64,000 nt of DNA from Moringa oleifera. Lineage: Eukaryota > Streptophyta > Magnoliopsida > Brassicales > Moringaceae. Below, one piece after another: positions 33,257 to 46,506 of the stretch. The position numbers and the translations under genes are program-made. The first letter of the stretch is position 1. The number at the start of each line of letters is the position of its first letter. The notes under the pieces are model-generated. The model did no database searches and had not been told where the DNA came from. It saw nothing but the letters and a program-made list of their open reading frames with translations. The DNA lies in assembly GCA_021397835.1 (NCBI GenBank), contig JAJFZO010000747.1, positions 8,576,501 to 8,640,500 on the forward strand. Direction: 5' to 3'.

Positions 33257-36200
33257 GGATAACAAAAAGCGGGTTATAGGACTATGTATAGCTCTACAGT
33301 TGCTAATTTCACCAAGGTCAGGTTACCCTTTCAGGATATACCCAGTTAGATCGTCATAGTATTGCCATATCCTAGAGGTTTACAGAGAAAATATCCCATA
33401 AGCCTCGAAAGACCAACTTGTTTATAAAGATATGGTCCTATAAAAGGGTGGGTGTGTACTTATCAATCAAATCAGGCAACTTAAGACATAAACAATTAAA
33501 TAAACTTGAAAAGTTTACCTAATTTGTCTCAGTGACTATCGACGAATTTTGATATTTGTCTTTCTTTATAACCAATGTAAGCTTATAGACATTAAACGAA
33601 GAATGATAAAACTTAACAAGCATATTCGATCGTTCATATCTACGAGCAATAATCTTTCGATATAAAGATAGAATGTAGTGAGGGATTCTTGTCCTTGTGA
33701 GAGAGATAGGATAAGGAAGAGACGAGTGCTTCTCAAAGGCACGTGCAAAATATTTATTTCAAAAATGAAAGATAGGATGATTTCAGGTATAAGCCTAGAG
33801 CAAGCCACCTTGTTTTCCTCTTAAACTACATGATCCGTCATGGAAAAAAAAAATATAAGGTGATACACCTTTCCTTGGTTAAGGAACCATAAGTGCAAAG
33901 TTGGATCTTTAAGAAAAAAACCACTATACGACCTGAGGCTTCAAAATCTCGGTGCCACGATCATGTATCTAAGCATTTTATAATATAAAATGGAGTTCAC
34001 TTAACCAATTTTACCTTTTAGTCCTTAAGTTCTTATGTATCTTTAGGCTCATGCACCAATTCAGACATGTTGGAAACCAAACAGGTACACTAGGATACAG
34101 ACTTACTAGGTGCACCAAGTTAATAGAGAGCCAATGAAATCTTGGCTAGGATCACTTTCGACTCGGTCTCCTCTAGGGTTCTACCCCAAAGAACAAGGTG
34201 CTTGGTTTACCAGACCAAGATATTCACTCAATCATAGTTGTTAGACACTATTGTTGAAAGCAAGAATATGAGTGCTATGTATACAATATCTAATGGACAC
34301 TATGGCAACGAGGTTGCCTCTTTGGACACACCTAATCTAGAAGCCTCACATTTAACTGACTATGAAACTGTAATGACAAGGAGCTCAGATACGCGAGAAT
34401 AGACTACATCTACCCTTGTTTGCACTGAGCAAGAGTTGAATGTCAAAAAAAAAAAAAAAAAGAAAAGCCAACCAAAGTGCCTCTTAGTCTTTATGACTCA
34501 AATGAACATCCGAAACAGGCAAGATAGAAGCATGAGCACCTAAACCCATATTAGAAAAGCCTTAGCTTAGCCATAACGAGATCAATCACTCAGTCTTCGT
34601 TACAGACGATGCCTCTAAGCTAGAGCTTGAAACTAAATCAAAAGCAATAGGAAAATGTCTTTTTATAGGGTTGTTGTGCTTAGGGTAGAAAACCATAACA
34701 AAGAGAGAAACTGAACCTGAGACCTTTAGAGAGTCTCCTTTTAGGTCAATAGGGATCTTATCATAAATCAAGACAAACCAGCCTGAATAGACAATCTTGG
34801 TACTTAAGATTTAATATTGATCCAGCGGACTTCTTCTTTTAGCATCTGAAAAATTGGATTAGTGAGCCTACCTCCTTTCTCTCTTTAGTTATTCTAGTAG
34901 AGACTAGCCAATAAGCCTTTTTGTTCCTAAATGGAAAAAGCCCTTTCCATACTTAGTCTCAACATCTTTTCCAAGGGATTTTCTGAAAAGAAAAAAGAAA
35001 ACATCTCTCAAGACCGATTCTCCTTGTCTGTTTAGCCTCGGTTCCAAATGTGTCCTTCCTATGGCCATTTCCAAGCCTTTTCAAGTTAGTTAACAACCAC
35101 ATTTTAGGGGCTACTAGTGAAAGAATTTTCTTTTAACTTAAGTGAATGCCCAAGAAAATGCCTTTAAGCAGTAGTGTTAAAGCCTTTTATTAATGATGTA
35201 TGAAATATAACTTGTTCTTCTGAAGAGTTTTGAATTCAGTTAGACTTTCATTTTGGTGGCATGAACTCTTCGAGCACCATTAGGAGATAAATGAATCTTA
35301 AATCTAGGTTTTCCACATTTCTAGTTGTATTATTGTGGAAAGCTGATTCATCTTACAATTAATGGCAATTACTAGCTAATTGGCTAACTGATCAAGGAAC
35401 AATAGAACATGCCATGCTATAAAAGAGATTGCTTCTATGATCGATTTATGACCAGTAAAACTCATGCAAATTTACTTGGACCCTGTCTATGGTAGTTTCG
35501 AAATGGGCATTCTATGAATGGAGAGTCTAACCAATTGTAAAAGTGTCCTCGTCTAGTACCCAGTCTCATACCTCTTATGATGTGTTACATCTCGCATGTA
35601 CTTTCTTTTTACATCAGCTGCTGTCCATGCTTGAGGGAAAGATATCAGTTTTGGTTACATACTCGTTTTCACACATACTTTTTGAGAAGTTATACTAATA
35701 GCATTTGACAAAACGACAACTCTTGCTCATATAATAAGGGATATTATAGGTTAAAAGCTTAATCTGCCAAGGGGTATGTGGACAACATCAATTTATGACT
35801 AAGATATCAACGTTGATGAATCGAACCTATATCAATGTTTCCATCCTTGCCCACCTTACCTAGTCTTAGTCAGCTTACCAAAAATTATAAGAATTTGCCC
35901 TTCCATACTGAATTCCCTGTTGAGATTGGCTTTCCCACCTTGACTCTAGGCTGGATTGATATCTTGGTCCATGGGTTCATTCTCAATTAGTTTTCCTGGA
36001 CCATGTTTTTTACCCACCCCTACTAGCATAAAAACAAGAGCTTTCCGAGCAGCAAGTTAGATGTTAGAATGTCAGGATGTGGAATTTAGTTTCTGAGATT
36101 AGATTAGTGATTAGTGATACCTACTGTAACCTGTATTGGTAAGGTTAATCCAGCAAGACCAATCACATAAGGCCCTTTAAAGATAGGGGCGATAAGAGGC

Positions 36201-39200
36201 ACTATCAATCAACATCAGAAAACGCACCTGCATAATCAAGTGATCTTGAAACTTCCTTGCAACAATTTCATTGCCTCTGGTTAAACAGCCAAATTTCTTA
36301 GCTCCACTAATAGGTAGTATGAACAAGAACCAAAGAACGTAAGGAAATCAAAAAACAAGTCTAATAGCTGTTATAGTAACTGGTGTAGAAGCATACGCAT
36401 AAGAAAAAAGCAAATTTTTTAGTATTTTGGGTAAAAGACTAAGCCAATCAAATCAAATAAGTCAATAACTCAACAAGAAGATCTTCTTAAAAAGGTTAAG
36501 TGATGGGAACTGACCAATGATGAGAGCTCAACGAAGGACTCATTTCTATAGCAGGGGCATATGCGACGAGCTAATCACAGAAGGCAAGCGAGTGGTATCG
36601 ATATGATCATTTTCTTATAGATATGGTTCATTTGAAAAAAAACCACTAAATTTTTAACTACAAAGAACAAGAAAAGTTTATTGGTTAGGCTTTCTTAGGG
36701 TATATCCTTGTCCCATCCCTTTTCAACCCATGATAATTATCACGAAATATTGAAAGGCTTTGTAAAAAGGTTCCACTTCGTATGCTAACAAGGCCCCTTC
36801 CTTATTTTGATTAAACCAATAGATTCGTAGACGACGAAGATGAAGACAAAAAGAGCAATCGACCATGAGGCAATGGAATTACATAATTATTTTCTCATAT
36901 CAGATATATGATGTTTTAAAGCAATTAAATCTCCCTATTATATCGTTTTTTAAACTAGCTTAACGTCTAAGTTTTGGAGAGTCAGTGAAAAATTCGATTT
37001 TGAAATCGAGGGTAGAAGTGAGTGTTATCTCGAACACTAAGCTTACTCCCTATGTTGATTCCTTCTATTGAGCCTACTGATTCGATTACTCCTTACTTCA
37101 AGTAGGAGAGGCATCAATCTCGTTTATGCCTTCGAATAACTTTGGTAAATTTCACATTTATAAGCCAAGTTTTCGTGATATTATGATCATTCGATATTGT
37201 AGGTAAATGAACCCAATATTAAATATGGTAGCTTTATAACAGCAGCATAAGTGGGAGATGGTAGCCATTAGGAAGTATGTGGGGAGGGAAATGAAAAATT
37301 AAGTACATGTAGGAGGTATGTAACCAAAATAAGGATAGATTTAGTAGAGGAAGGTAGTTCTTATCATTGAAGCAATCTATCATGCTGCTCTAACACCATT
37401 TCAATTATGCTAACTAGAGTCAAGATGGGGTGCTAACAGCAATCTTATAAGATGTTTCTTTATCCTATCAAATTCCCCATGCACAGAGAAAAAGATAAAG
37501 TAAATCAGCAGTCTTATAGTCCTAGGAACGACATTCTTTTTAATTTTCTTTGCCGTGCGGGTAAGAAAAGGAAATGTATTTAATTGGCATTCTTCTAGGT
37601 ATTGTCTTGTAAAGACATGCTTTTTGAACTCTAGTAGCTCATGATCTGGTCTCAGTAGGTTTTAAGCAAACCGTAGTCATGGGGGTCCTTTTAGTGATTT
37701 CTTTCAATGGTCACATCTATGGTGAAGAAAGAAAGTAATCTTTCCACAGTGGTGCTTTCCACTAAGATAAGTTAAATTACCAGCTTCTGCCTATAGTCCT
37801 ATCCAAGCTTTTCTAAGAAGTTACATTCCCCTCGAGCAAGCATAAGATAAGATTTGTATAAAAGAGATTTCGTTTCACCAGTTGACTCTGTTGACTATGA
37901 AGCTTGATTTCACACTGATAGATTTGAAGTAAATGAATACCCCTTTCTTACTCCCACTATTTCATAACCTATGATAGTAAGGACGGATAAGGTACTCGCT
38001 TACTTGATTGGCTCAAAACCTTACCTCGAAATTTGGTGTGAAAATCTATATTTCGTAGTAAGATTTAAAAGCAAAGTTAGTTTGGTGTTAAGGACTCACG
38101 TTCCAATTAATATTATTTTTCCCCCAAGCCGATTCATCTTTTCTTCCTTGCATGCTGCTTTGTTAACAACATGCGAGACTTTCCTTCTCAAGCCAACCTC
38201 ATCTTAGGACGAGACTTTCTTTGAGCTATTAGGAAGCCACTTTCTACTCTAGATCTTCTCATTGCATTCAAAGGAATGCTTAATCCTTCTACAATAGCCT
38301 AGAATTCATGAAAAAATGACTTTATTCGCTTATCTGGTTTGTATTCTACTATAGCTTTCCTGCATAACTACTAAGCTCTCCAGGTTCATTACTATAGTTG
38401 AACTCGGGTTTCCTTATAAAGCCTTTCTTAATTGGCCCTTATCTGCCCATATTATTACTAGATTGTGCACCATAACCAAATTAAGGCTCATTCCATTGAA
38501 ATTTCTACCTAAAGCTTGAAAGTAATGCAGATTAGCACAAAAATCTTAGTAGGAAATATTTTATTTAAAAATTGAGCAAAACTCAAATTTTTGTAAATCA
38601 TTAAAATAGGACTTTCTTTAAAGAAAAACAGTCTTTCAGGCTAGTTCAAAGCCCTATTTTAGATAAGAAAAATCCCATTTCATTCGAGTTTTCTATGCTA
38701 AAATTCTTGATCCCCACTAAAGGAAGTAGCTAACCTAACTTCATATGGATTAGTAAGGATCAATTGGGAATAAAACTCATTGTTGTGAGCTCCAACAATG
38801 ATCCTAGAAAGGCCACAAGTAAGCAAAGATGTGAATTTAGATTGGCAGAGAAAGAACCTGTGCGAACACAAACCAAGGGAAGGTGCTAAGCCAAACAGTA
38901 CAAATCTCATAAGTCAATATCTACTTAGTCTTTATTAGCAGCTTCAGTAAGATTTAGGTATTTGTTACCTTTATAACTTTACTTTTAGACTATGGCAATT
39001 GATTGCGTGATTGCTTGACCGAGACCGAGATCAAAACAAAAGATATTGTTCTAATGAAAGGTAAATGATAGTAAAGAGAATGTCCCTTAAATAAATCTAT
39101 ATGGCAAATGGATATCTTGCAAGTTAACTATATGACAGACAAGACTCTAAGCATATAGCCTTTAGGAGAATAGCTTTCCCAAAAAAGGATTGAATGATTT

Positions 39201-39539
39201 CCACTCTAATTGGACTAGACTTAGGATCCGTATTATCGAACGTATCTGCTCTTGAATGTAAGGTAATCCCATCTTTGATTCTTCACTCTTGAGTTCTCAT
39301 TGAAAGGAGTCGTTGAAAGCAGAAGACAAATCAAACAAGGTAATGGGTCAACCTTAGCTAGCTCTCTCGAAGCCTGTAGGTTACTCAATGATTTAAGAAT
39401 CTAAGAAAGCACAAGTAAGCTATAAAACCAGTCCAAGCCTTTTTTTTTTTTTTTATGCAAGCTAATTTTCTTAATTAAATGACATCTCAATTGGGCAAAA
39501 AAATGTCTCACTTATATCCAAAAGCTTGTAAGTCATTTT
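33257..39539. other. Gene-poor stretch before the Tat retrotransposon
   Basis: About 6.3 kb with no gene I can recognise. Short frames at 33566-33808 (minus), 34586-34771 (minus), 37971-38207 (plus) and 38698-38910 (minus) have no known motifs. Poly-A (34444-34462) and poly-T (39440-39454) runs are present. Texture again suggests old mitochondrial spacer. Confidence 0.4.
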
Positions 39540-39544
39540 GAATA
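39540..39544. repeat. Left target duplication of the Tat element
   Basis: GAATA, repeated at 49542-49546. Confidence 0.8.
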
Positions 39545-40097
39545 TGATAAGCATAAATTTGATCGGTCTTGAGAAACCTATGATTTACGTCACTTAGCTC
39601 GAGTACATTTTTCTAAAAAGCCACGCTAGACCATAAAGTTAAAAGATCAAGACAAATGTCAAAAGGAGTGACAAGAGACGTGTTGTGGGTGTGATAACGA
39701 CAACAATAGAGTTAACGTAAAGTTATCACAACTAAAGGCCAACAGTACGAAGAGACAAAAAAGTGGGGAAACAATCTGTAGGCAATTTAGGATTTCATCT
39801 ATCAATTGGAGGACAAGTCATATTCATAATGAAATGAAAGCAATACCCCTCTAGCAAGTATATTAATGCACCCACATATATATTCTAAAAAACCTGACCA
39901 TTTTTCACCAATTTAAATCTTATTTCCTCCAAAAACTAACATGATCGTTGAGGATATCCTAATCACCTAGCAACACCCCTTTGTTTGTGTCTTTATTTTG
40001 TAGATTCCTCACCAAAATGTTTATATTTTGCACCTACTCAAAGATTTCATTCCCACGTATCAACATTAAGCTACTGGACTTTTTTTAGTTAACATCA
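39545..40097 (+). repeat. 5' LTR of the Tat element
   Basis: 553 bases, from TGATAAGCATAAATTTGATC to GTTAACATCA. It pairs with the 3' LTR along its whole length, sharing GACCATAAAGTTAAA and ATGTCAAAAGGAGTG. It would carry the promoter, but no confident TATA box was chosen. Confidence 0.9.
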
Positions 40098-40125
40098 TTT
40101 CGCATCGTTTATACGAATCTGTGAT
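40098..40125 (+). other. Primer-binding site of the Tat element (decayed)
   Basis: The bases right after the LTR read TTTCGCATCGTTTATACGAA. This resembles the common plant gypsy start TTTGGCGCCGTTTGTGGGAA with G-to-A and C-to-T type changes, so a tRNA primer site is likely. The tRNA species is not certain. Confidence 0.55.
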
Positions 40126-40925
40126 TAAAAAGTTGTCACTTTTTGCCAATCAATACTAATACTTTAGTCAAATAGGCCTTCCAAGAGATGATCATCTAGC
40201 CAAGTGGTTGAAGACATCAATTTCACCTCAACTCACCTGTTGACTACGTAAGTTAGTTAGCTTGCCTAGCCACCAATGGGAGCATGATTGACCACGATGT
40301 CTACTCCCCCATTGCTCATGGCTACAGTCACCATGGCATTACATCCACCATGTGCTATAGTAATGAAAATAACTCCATACGTTGGCACATTTGCCCAAGT
40401 GCTCCCCCCACTAGTGGCTTCGTAGGATCATTTCCTTAGGCTACCCTACCAATACCTATGACATCACCTTACGCACATATCCCTACTATCCGAATTTTTC
40501 CACCTATAAGTCCTCCCAACCTCCAAACACTTCCTCAAATAGATGTTGGCGGCATTGAGTTAATGCATGGACTAAATAACTAACATATTGAATGTCTTAT
40601 TGCATTAGCAAGTATCACAACCAGGATAGCATTACCCCCAAGGGTCGATCCATCAGCCCCTACTTAGATGCCACATGAGGCTATCGATGAAGTAGCACAA
40701 AACCACTACAAGGTAGAAGATGGAGACAAGGAGGAAAAGGCCCCCAAACAAGTAAAAAGGCAAAACATGGTGGATGAGTGCTCTTATACATCTCAACTTC
40801 CAAAAAAAGAAGAGAAATGCGAACAAAAATAGCAAGTGCAATTTCTTATGAACACCAAATGCAGAAAAATGACATTCATGACATAGAATACCAATAAGTA
40901 GTGGGATGTCCATTGGCAATAGAGA
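40126..40925 (+). other. Leader and 5' part of gag region, no readable frame
   Basis: Between the primer-binding site and the gag core no frame can be followed. Fragments rich in Pro, Thr and Ser codons (for example around 40260-40560) may be the variable N-terminal part of gag. The open frame at 40653-40919 on the minus strand is treated as a chance frame. Confidence 0.45.
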
Positions 40926-41850
40926 TTCTTGCTAAATCTATGCCATTTAAATTCAAGCCATTCTAAATAGATAATTTTGACGGTTTGATAGATCTATAAG
41001 ACCGTATCGAATGGTTTGTGACAATGATGAACCTTTAAGGGTTGTCAAATGCCATGAAGTGCAAAGTGTTTTTAGTTTCATTGATGAAGGCAGCTAGACA
41101 ATGGTATAACTCAGTCCCATATTCTATTAACTCGTTTGATTCTTTTGGGCAGCTATTCTTACGGCGCTTCGTAAGTAGCATGGTCTAAAAATAAGAAACA
41201 ACCAGTATGTTTCGAGTTAGATAGCAACTAAAGGAGCTGCTATGAGATTATATGAAGAGGTTCATCGCTATTAACTTAAAGGTAAAGGCCCTGGATCAGT
41301 TAATAGCAGTCTTAGCTGTCAAGGAGGGAATCTTGGAGGGAGTATTTCATAATGCACTCAGCAGGGAAATGCCAATGAACCTCAAAGAATTGTTGCTAAA
41401 ATTATAAAAGTGTATCAATAAATAGGAGAAAAATAAAAGAAATGTTGAGATCCAACAATAGATGCTAATTGTTGCGAAAGCTAAGGCAAGAAAGAAAAAA
41501 ATGCCCTCGTTTCTCTTTGAAAGGATGGAGAAGGGAAAAAGAAGAAAAGGGACAGAGATCCTGGAGGGAGAAGCCCACAAGGAAATCATAAGAGTAATGA
41601 TGATGAATGAAAGGACACCCTCTTCATAGCCTCAAGGAGGTATATCCTAATGCAAATAAAAAATAAACCCTAGGTAAGATGGCCTAAAAGCATGCATTCA
41701 AACCCTTAAAAAAAAAGAGAAAAGAAACCATAACAAATACTACTAGTTCCACCGAGACCATAGGCACGACATAAAGAAGTGCTGTCAATTAAAAAAATAG
41801 ATAGAGGAGTTAATATGAAAAGTGCGATTTTCGAGGAATGTTGATAGACC
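40926..41850 (+). pseudogene. Tat element gag, broken
   Basis: Gag forms the particle around the element RNA. In pieces the plus strand reads MPFKFKPF, NFDGLID, GLSNAMKCKVFLVSLMKAAR, QWYNSVPYSINSFDSFGQLF and LRRFVSS, matching the retrotransposon gag core (F.G..DP..H...F, then the AR.W...L...SI.SF..L...F motif). Next come VKALDQLIAVLAVKEGILEG and MNLKELLLKL. Near 41745-41830 FHRDHRHDIKKCCQLKK and IEELI match the short Tat motif C-.FH...GH-T..C..L...IE.L. Multiple stops (for example one right before FHRDH) prevent expression. Confidence 0.8.
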
Positions 41851-42106
41851 TAAGAGGAAGAACCCCAAGCCAGTGCAAAAGAGGAGACAAAGAGAGGAAT
41901 AAAAGGAAAAGCCCTCAGCCTGCCAGTATTAAAATGTGCAAGTCATCAATGATAAGGATATCCAAGCTATCAATTTAATCATTGGTGAACTGGGTGTAAA
42001 TGTGATAGCAAGGTGACTGGCATTAGGAGAAGAAACCTAGTAGGGAAGAAAGGCCTACACAAGAAAAAGAGAAGAGTGGCACGAGATTCAAAAGCGATCG
42101 TGAACA

Positions 42107-42520
42107 GTGAATGTTATAAGTTTTTTTGATGCGAACTTGGAGGAGGTTATCACCTTACACCAAGATCCATTATTGGTCACCATGAGAATGGGTAACAAAA
42201 ATGTAAAATACATTTTGGTTAATAATGGCAGTTCAGTAGATATTCTATATTACCAAGCCTTTGAAAGGATGGGATTAAGTAAAGAAATTTTCAGAGATGT
42301 GCCCGTAAAAGGAGTAAACATTCTGTCAATCACTAGTGGAATAACACAGATCCAAAAGACTATGATGATTAATTTCTTGGGGGTAAAGACAATGTCCACA
42401 TATAACACCATAATCAAGCAATCGTGTTTGAATGCCCTACAAGCTATTACGTCCTCATATCACTTGGCAATGAAATTCCTCACTCTGGGTGGAGTGGTGA
42501 CGATAAAAGGAGACCAATAG
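42107..42520 (+). pseudogene. Tat element aspartic protease region
   Basis: A 137-codon open frame. ISFFDANLEEVITLHQDPLL and VTMRMGNKNVKYILVNNGSS are followed by VDILYYQAFERMGL. This matches the Tat protease, where the active-site motif is normally DTGSS. Here it is NNGSS, so the catalytic Asp is lost and the enzyme would be dead even though the frame is open. RT follows about 300 bases downstream. Confidence 0.85.
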
Positions 42521-42739
42521 ATTGCACGTCAATGTTATTTGACTTCCTTAAAAGGCAAGCCTTAACTAACCTATCAGATCAGATCATAGAGATAAAAAGT
42601 TCATAGCTCAAGAGGTTAGAGAAGACTCTGACTAAATAACAATGATTGGTACAAAGTATTAAAGGCAAGAATGAGACCAACTAGTAAATTTTTTAAAAGC
42701 TAATGTTGATGTTTTTGCACGGATAATAGTGGACATGCT

Positions 42740-44060
42740 AAGGATCAACCCTAAAGTAGTTATTCATAACTTGAGTGCTAACCCTACTTAAACTCATTCG
42801 ACAAAAAAGAGGACTTTCTCTATAGAAATTCAGCAGGCAATCAAATGAAAAATAGAGGTGTTGTTACAGGCGAGCTTCATTAGGGAAGTGTGGTACTCAG
42901 AATGGCTAGCCAATGTCGTCATGGTCAAAAAGGACAATGGAAAATGGAGGATGTGCTTAGATTTTACAGATCTTAACAAAGCATGTCTAAAGGACAACTA
43001 CTCTTACCGAAGATCGACTAGTTGGTGGATAACACCTCAGGCCATGAAATGTTGAGCTTCATGGATGCATACTCCGGATACAATTAGATCAGGATGAAAT
43101 CTGAAGATAAGGAGAAAACTTCTTTTGTTACTGACATGGCTACCTATTGTTAAAGGGTAATACCATTTAGTTTGAAGAATGTAAGAGCCAAGTACCAACA
43201 TCTTAACAATTGAGTTTTCAACCAACAGTTGTGAAGAAATGTCAAGGCATACGTGGATGATCTCATTCTCAAAAGCAAGAAAAAGCTCAGCCATACAAAA
43301 TATTTAGAGGAAACCTTTACCTTGTTACAGAAGTAAGACATGAATTGAACCTTGATCAGTGTGCTTTCAGAGTGTCCTCAAGAAAGTGCCTAGGGTTCAT
43401 GGTGATACAAAGGGGAATTGAGGCTAATCCAAAAAAGATTAAAGTAATAATTGATGTGGAAGCACCATGGAATATCATAAAAGTCCAACGGTTGGTGAGA
43501 AGGCTAATGGCCTTGAATGGTTTCCTGTCCAAATTAGTTGAGAGATGCCTCTCTTTTTTCAGAGTTCTTGAGGAGATGAAAGCCTTTTTATGGACGCCTA
43601 TGTGTTAGGAAACATTTAATTAACTCAAATTCTATCTCCAAAACCCATCGTTACTAACCAAGCAAACCACACAAAGAGTTACACATGTATTTGTTCATCA
43701 ATTAAGAAGCAATCAACGCTATTTTATTAAGGGTAGAAGAAAGAGTCTGAAAGCTGGTGTACTATGTCAAGAAGGTGTTGTGAGGACAAAAAATGAGGTG
43801 CCTCAAGTTAAAAAAAGTAGCCTTCACCTTGATTATTGTAGCTAGGAAGTTTCAATCGTACTTCTAAGCACCCCTTATCATCGTTAACCCATATCAACAA
43901 CTTCATCAAATTCTCAATAAGTTGGAAACCTTAAGAAGAATAGTGAAGCAATCAATTGAGCTGGGGGAGTTTGTCATACATTATCAACTGAGGATAGCCA
44001 TCAAAGCCCATTAGTGGATTTCATAGTGGAATAGACTTTCACTAATCCCCTAGGAACTTA
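42740..44060 (+). pseudogene. Tat element reverse transcriptase and RNase H, broken
   Basis: RT makes DNA from the element RNA. In pieces the frames show FIREVWYSEWLANVVMVKKD, NGKWRMCLDFTDLNKACLKD, SFMDAYSGY-like remnants near 43050-43080, and TSFVTDMATYC. The catalytic motif YVDDL survives at 43250-43264, followed by ILKSK, and LDQCAFRVSSRKCLGFMVIQ with RGIEANPKKIK at 43350-43440. RNase H homology (QAFEELK-like start at about 43610, then YYVKK and KVALTLIIVARK-type remnants to 44000) is weaker. At least four stops and several shifts lie in the RT. Confidence 0.88.
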
Positions 44061-44164
44061 AAGACAAAGGACCTTGAGGAAGAAACAAGTGCCTCCAATA
44101 AAGAAATAAGAGAAAATCAAAAGAGTGATGAGGAATATGAATAAGAACTACAGGTCGAAAAAGG

Positions 44165-44560
44165 TATGGGTAGAATGGGAAATGGAGTCGACATCCTCTT
44201 AAAAGGTCCTAAAGGAGTGGAGTATCGCTATGCTATCAAGATGGACTGTCCAACATCCAACAATAAAGCTGAATATGAAACCCTTCTTCTCCGACTATGA
44301 CTAGTTAAAGAAATCTAGGTCAGCAAGATTAATATAAAAAGTGACTCCCAATTAATATTGAAATAGGTATTAGGGGAGTATGAGACCAAGGAGAAAAGAA
44401 TGGCAAAGTATCTAAGGTAGGTCAAGAAGTATTAAGAATTTTCTCAAGTGGCGAACAAAAAAAATCCAAAGGGAAGGTAATGTGCAAACAGGTGCATTAT
44501 CCAAACTAACAACTTTAAACACTGGGCACATCAAAGGCGCCATGATGGAAGTACTAAAAT
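44165..44560 (+). pseudogene. Second, archaeal-type RNase H region of the Tat element
   Basis: After the first RNase H the plus strand gives GVDILLKGPKGVEYRYAIKM then DCPTSNNKAEYETLLLRL, then KSDSQLILK and LGEYETKEKRM, with stops between. The NN.AEYE.L and SDSQL motifs are those of the additional archaeal-like RNase H reported from Tat-lineage elements, and the spacing to integrase fits. ALSKLTTLNTGHIKG and MMEVLKCPSI follow, matching the A..L..LA segment after this domain. Confidence 0.75.
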
Positions 44561-44829
44561 GCCCAAGCATAGATAAGGGGCAAGTTTTGCCCATATCAAC
44601 CTCGAAAGATTATGCGCACTTCATATTATTGATTCTTAAAAGAAGCTGAGCTCCCACAAGATAAAATTGAAGTGAAAGGATTAAAGGCCAAAGCTGCAAA
44701 ATTGTGATCCTCGAAATAAACTTTACAAGCAATCTTTTATACTACTACTCCTCCGATGTCTAGCTCTAGATGAGTAGGAGTATGTGCTCATTAAAGTTCA
44801 GGAGGGCATTTGCGGAATGTATATTAGGC

Positions 44830-45500
44830 CAGATCCTTGGCATAAAAGATATTAAGGTAAGGACATTATTGGCCAACGTTAAAAGAAAATGCTGAAAAAT
44901 ATGTAAAAAAATCAGATAAGTGCTAAAGACATGCCCTTTTGGTAAATGTGCCCATGATGTTAGTCAACCCAACAACCACCCAATGGCTTTTCGCTCAATA
45001 GGGGATGGATCTGTTAGGACCATTTTCCATGGTTGTGGGTCAAATTAAATTTGTAGTCATGGTCATCAATTATTTTACCAAATGGGTAGAGGCGGAGGCT
45101 ATCCAAACGATAATGGTCCACACAATGTGGGACTTCACTTGAAAATTGATCATTTGTAGATTTAGAAATCCAAGGGCCATTGTAGTTGATAACAAAACTC
45201 AATTCCAAGGCACTAAGTTCAAGAAAAATTACAAGGAATTACAAATAAGGCTACGATTAATGCCTATACGACACTCGCAAACGAACAACCTAGTAAAGGT
45301 CACTAACAGAACCATACTTTAGGCCTTAAAGGCGAGGTTAGACAATGCAAAAGGAGTATAGAGGAAGAGTTCTACAACATCTTATTGGTATATCGAACAA
45401 CAAACCAGACCACCATAAGGGAGACACCATTCTCATTGGATTTTAGAACCGAGGCGATGGTGCTCGTAAAGATTGGCATGACCTTGCATTGAGTGCAAGC
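44830..45500 (+). pseudogene. Tat element integrase, broken
   Basis: Integrase joins the DNA copy to the host genome. The plus strand shows CQRHAL near 44920, then GMDLLGPFSM, VVMVINYFTKWVEAEAIQTI, CRFRNPRAIVVDNKTQFQGT and NNLVKVTNRTIL. The first and second Asp of the DDE triad are present (GMD.LGP, VVDN), but the usual Glu of the TEVTNRT-type motif reads Lys. Stops follow IL and occur elsewhere. The order after RT and RNase H fits Ty3/gypsy. Confidence 0.85.
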
Positions 45501-45949
45501 ATACATGGAAAAGTAAATGATGATGATTTATGTGCTAACTTAGACTTGCTAGAAGAACATAGAGAATAGGCCATGTTAAAAGCTATAGCCTCTCGACAAA
45601 GGGTAGCTCGTTATCATAATCAAAGGGTCAAAGAAAGGGCGTTCTGGAAGGCAACTTGGTCATGTGAAGAATTAGTGTGTTAAGCTGCAGGAAAGCTCCC
45701 TCACAATTGAGAAGGCCTATATCAAGTGAGAAACGTGATAGGGATAGGAATTTACAAGTTAGCTACCCTGGATGGTAAAAATATACCGAGGACCTAGAGT
45801 GCAAAAAACTTAAGAATGTACTAATGAAATTTGTGATCCTACTAAGGAACCAATCAGCAAAAAGGTATTTTTCCTAACTTTTTCATCTTAACTCTTCATA
45901 GTGCTAATGAAAAAAAGGAGGATATGGCAATTTGATGATCCTAGGTCGC

Positions 45950-46330
45950 AAAATACCTCAGCCATGGCCGTAAAGTATCTAGGTTGTAAGGTAACCAGCT
46001 TGTAAAAAGAACTAGTCTGCAAAAAAGGCTAATCTGTCCAAAAGGGCTAGTTCGTAAAAGGACTACTCCATAGGTTACCAAATACCCAGGCCATGAGTTG
46101 CAAGGTATCTTAGCCACAAGGTAGCTAGCCTACAAAAAGGACTACTCCATAAAGAGGGCTAGTTAGCAAAAGGGCTAGTCCATAAAAGAAGCTAGTCCAC
46201 AAAAAGGGTCATTTCACAAAAGAAACCAATCTACATAATGGCTAGTTCGCAAAAGGATGTCCGCAAAAGACTAAGCCAAAAGCACTAACACACAAAATAG
46301 ACTAGCCCACAAGGAAACCAGTCTGTTGAG
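45950..46330 (+). repeat. Degenerate short-unit repeats after pol in the Tat element
   Basis: About 20 related copies of a unit near 18-20 bases with the core AAAAGGGCTAGTCC and variants (GGCTAGTTCGCAAAAGG, GACTACTCCATAAA, CTAGTCCACAAAAAGG). Blocks of tandem repeats between pol and the 3' LTR are common in Tat elements. Confidence 0.75.
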
Positions 46331-46506
46331 CAAATGACTCATTCGTTGAATGATCAAGTGGTTATTGAGGATAAATCTATGATAAAAATCGTAAAACTAA
46401 ACTTGGTGACCAAGGCACGGATAAGAGTCAAGGTTTAAGATGAAAGAAAATATCCATTCCATTGAACAAACCAAAAGAAGGTACATTTAAAAATAAATAA
46501 AAGGGC

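Noticed and set aside
40653..40919. Hydrophobic 88-codon frame on the minus strand
   Set aside because: It lies in the Tat element leader/gag region; its hydrophobicity comes from antisense of A-rich coding DNA.
43037..43341. Overlapping minus-strand frames in the RT region
   Set aside because: They are shadows of the plus-strand RT, where YVDDL and flanking motifs are clear.
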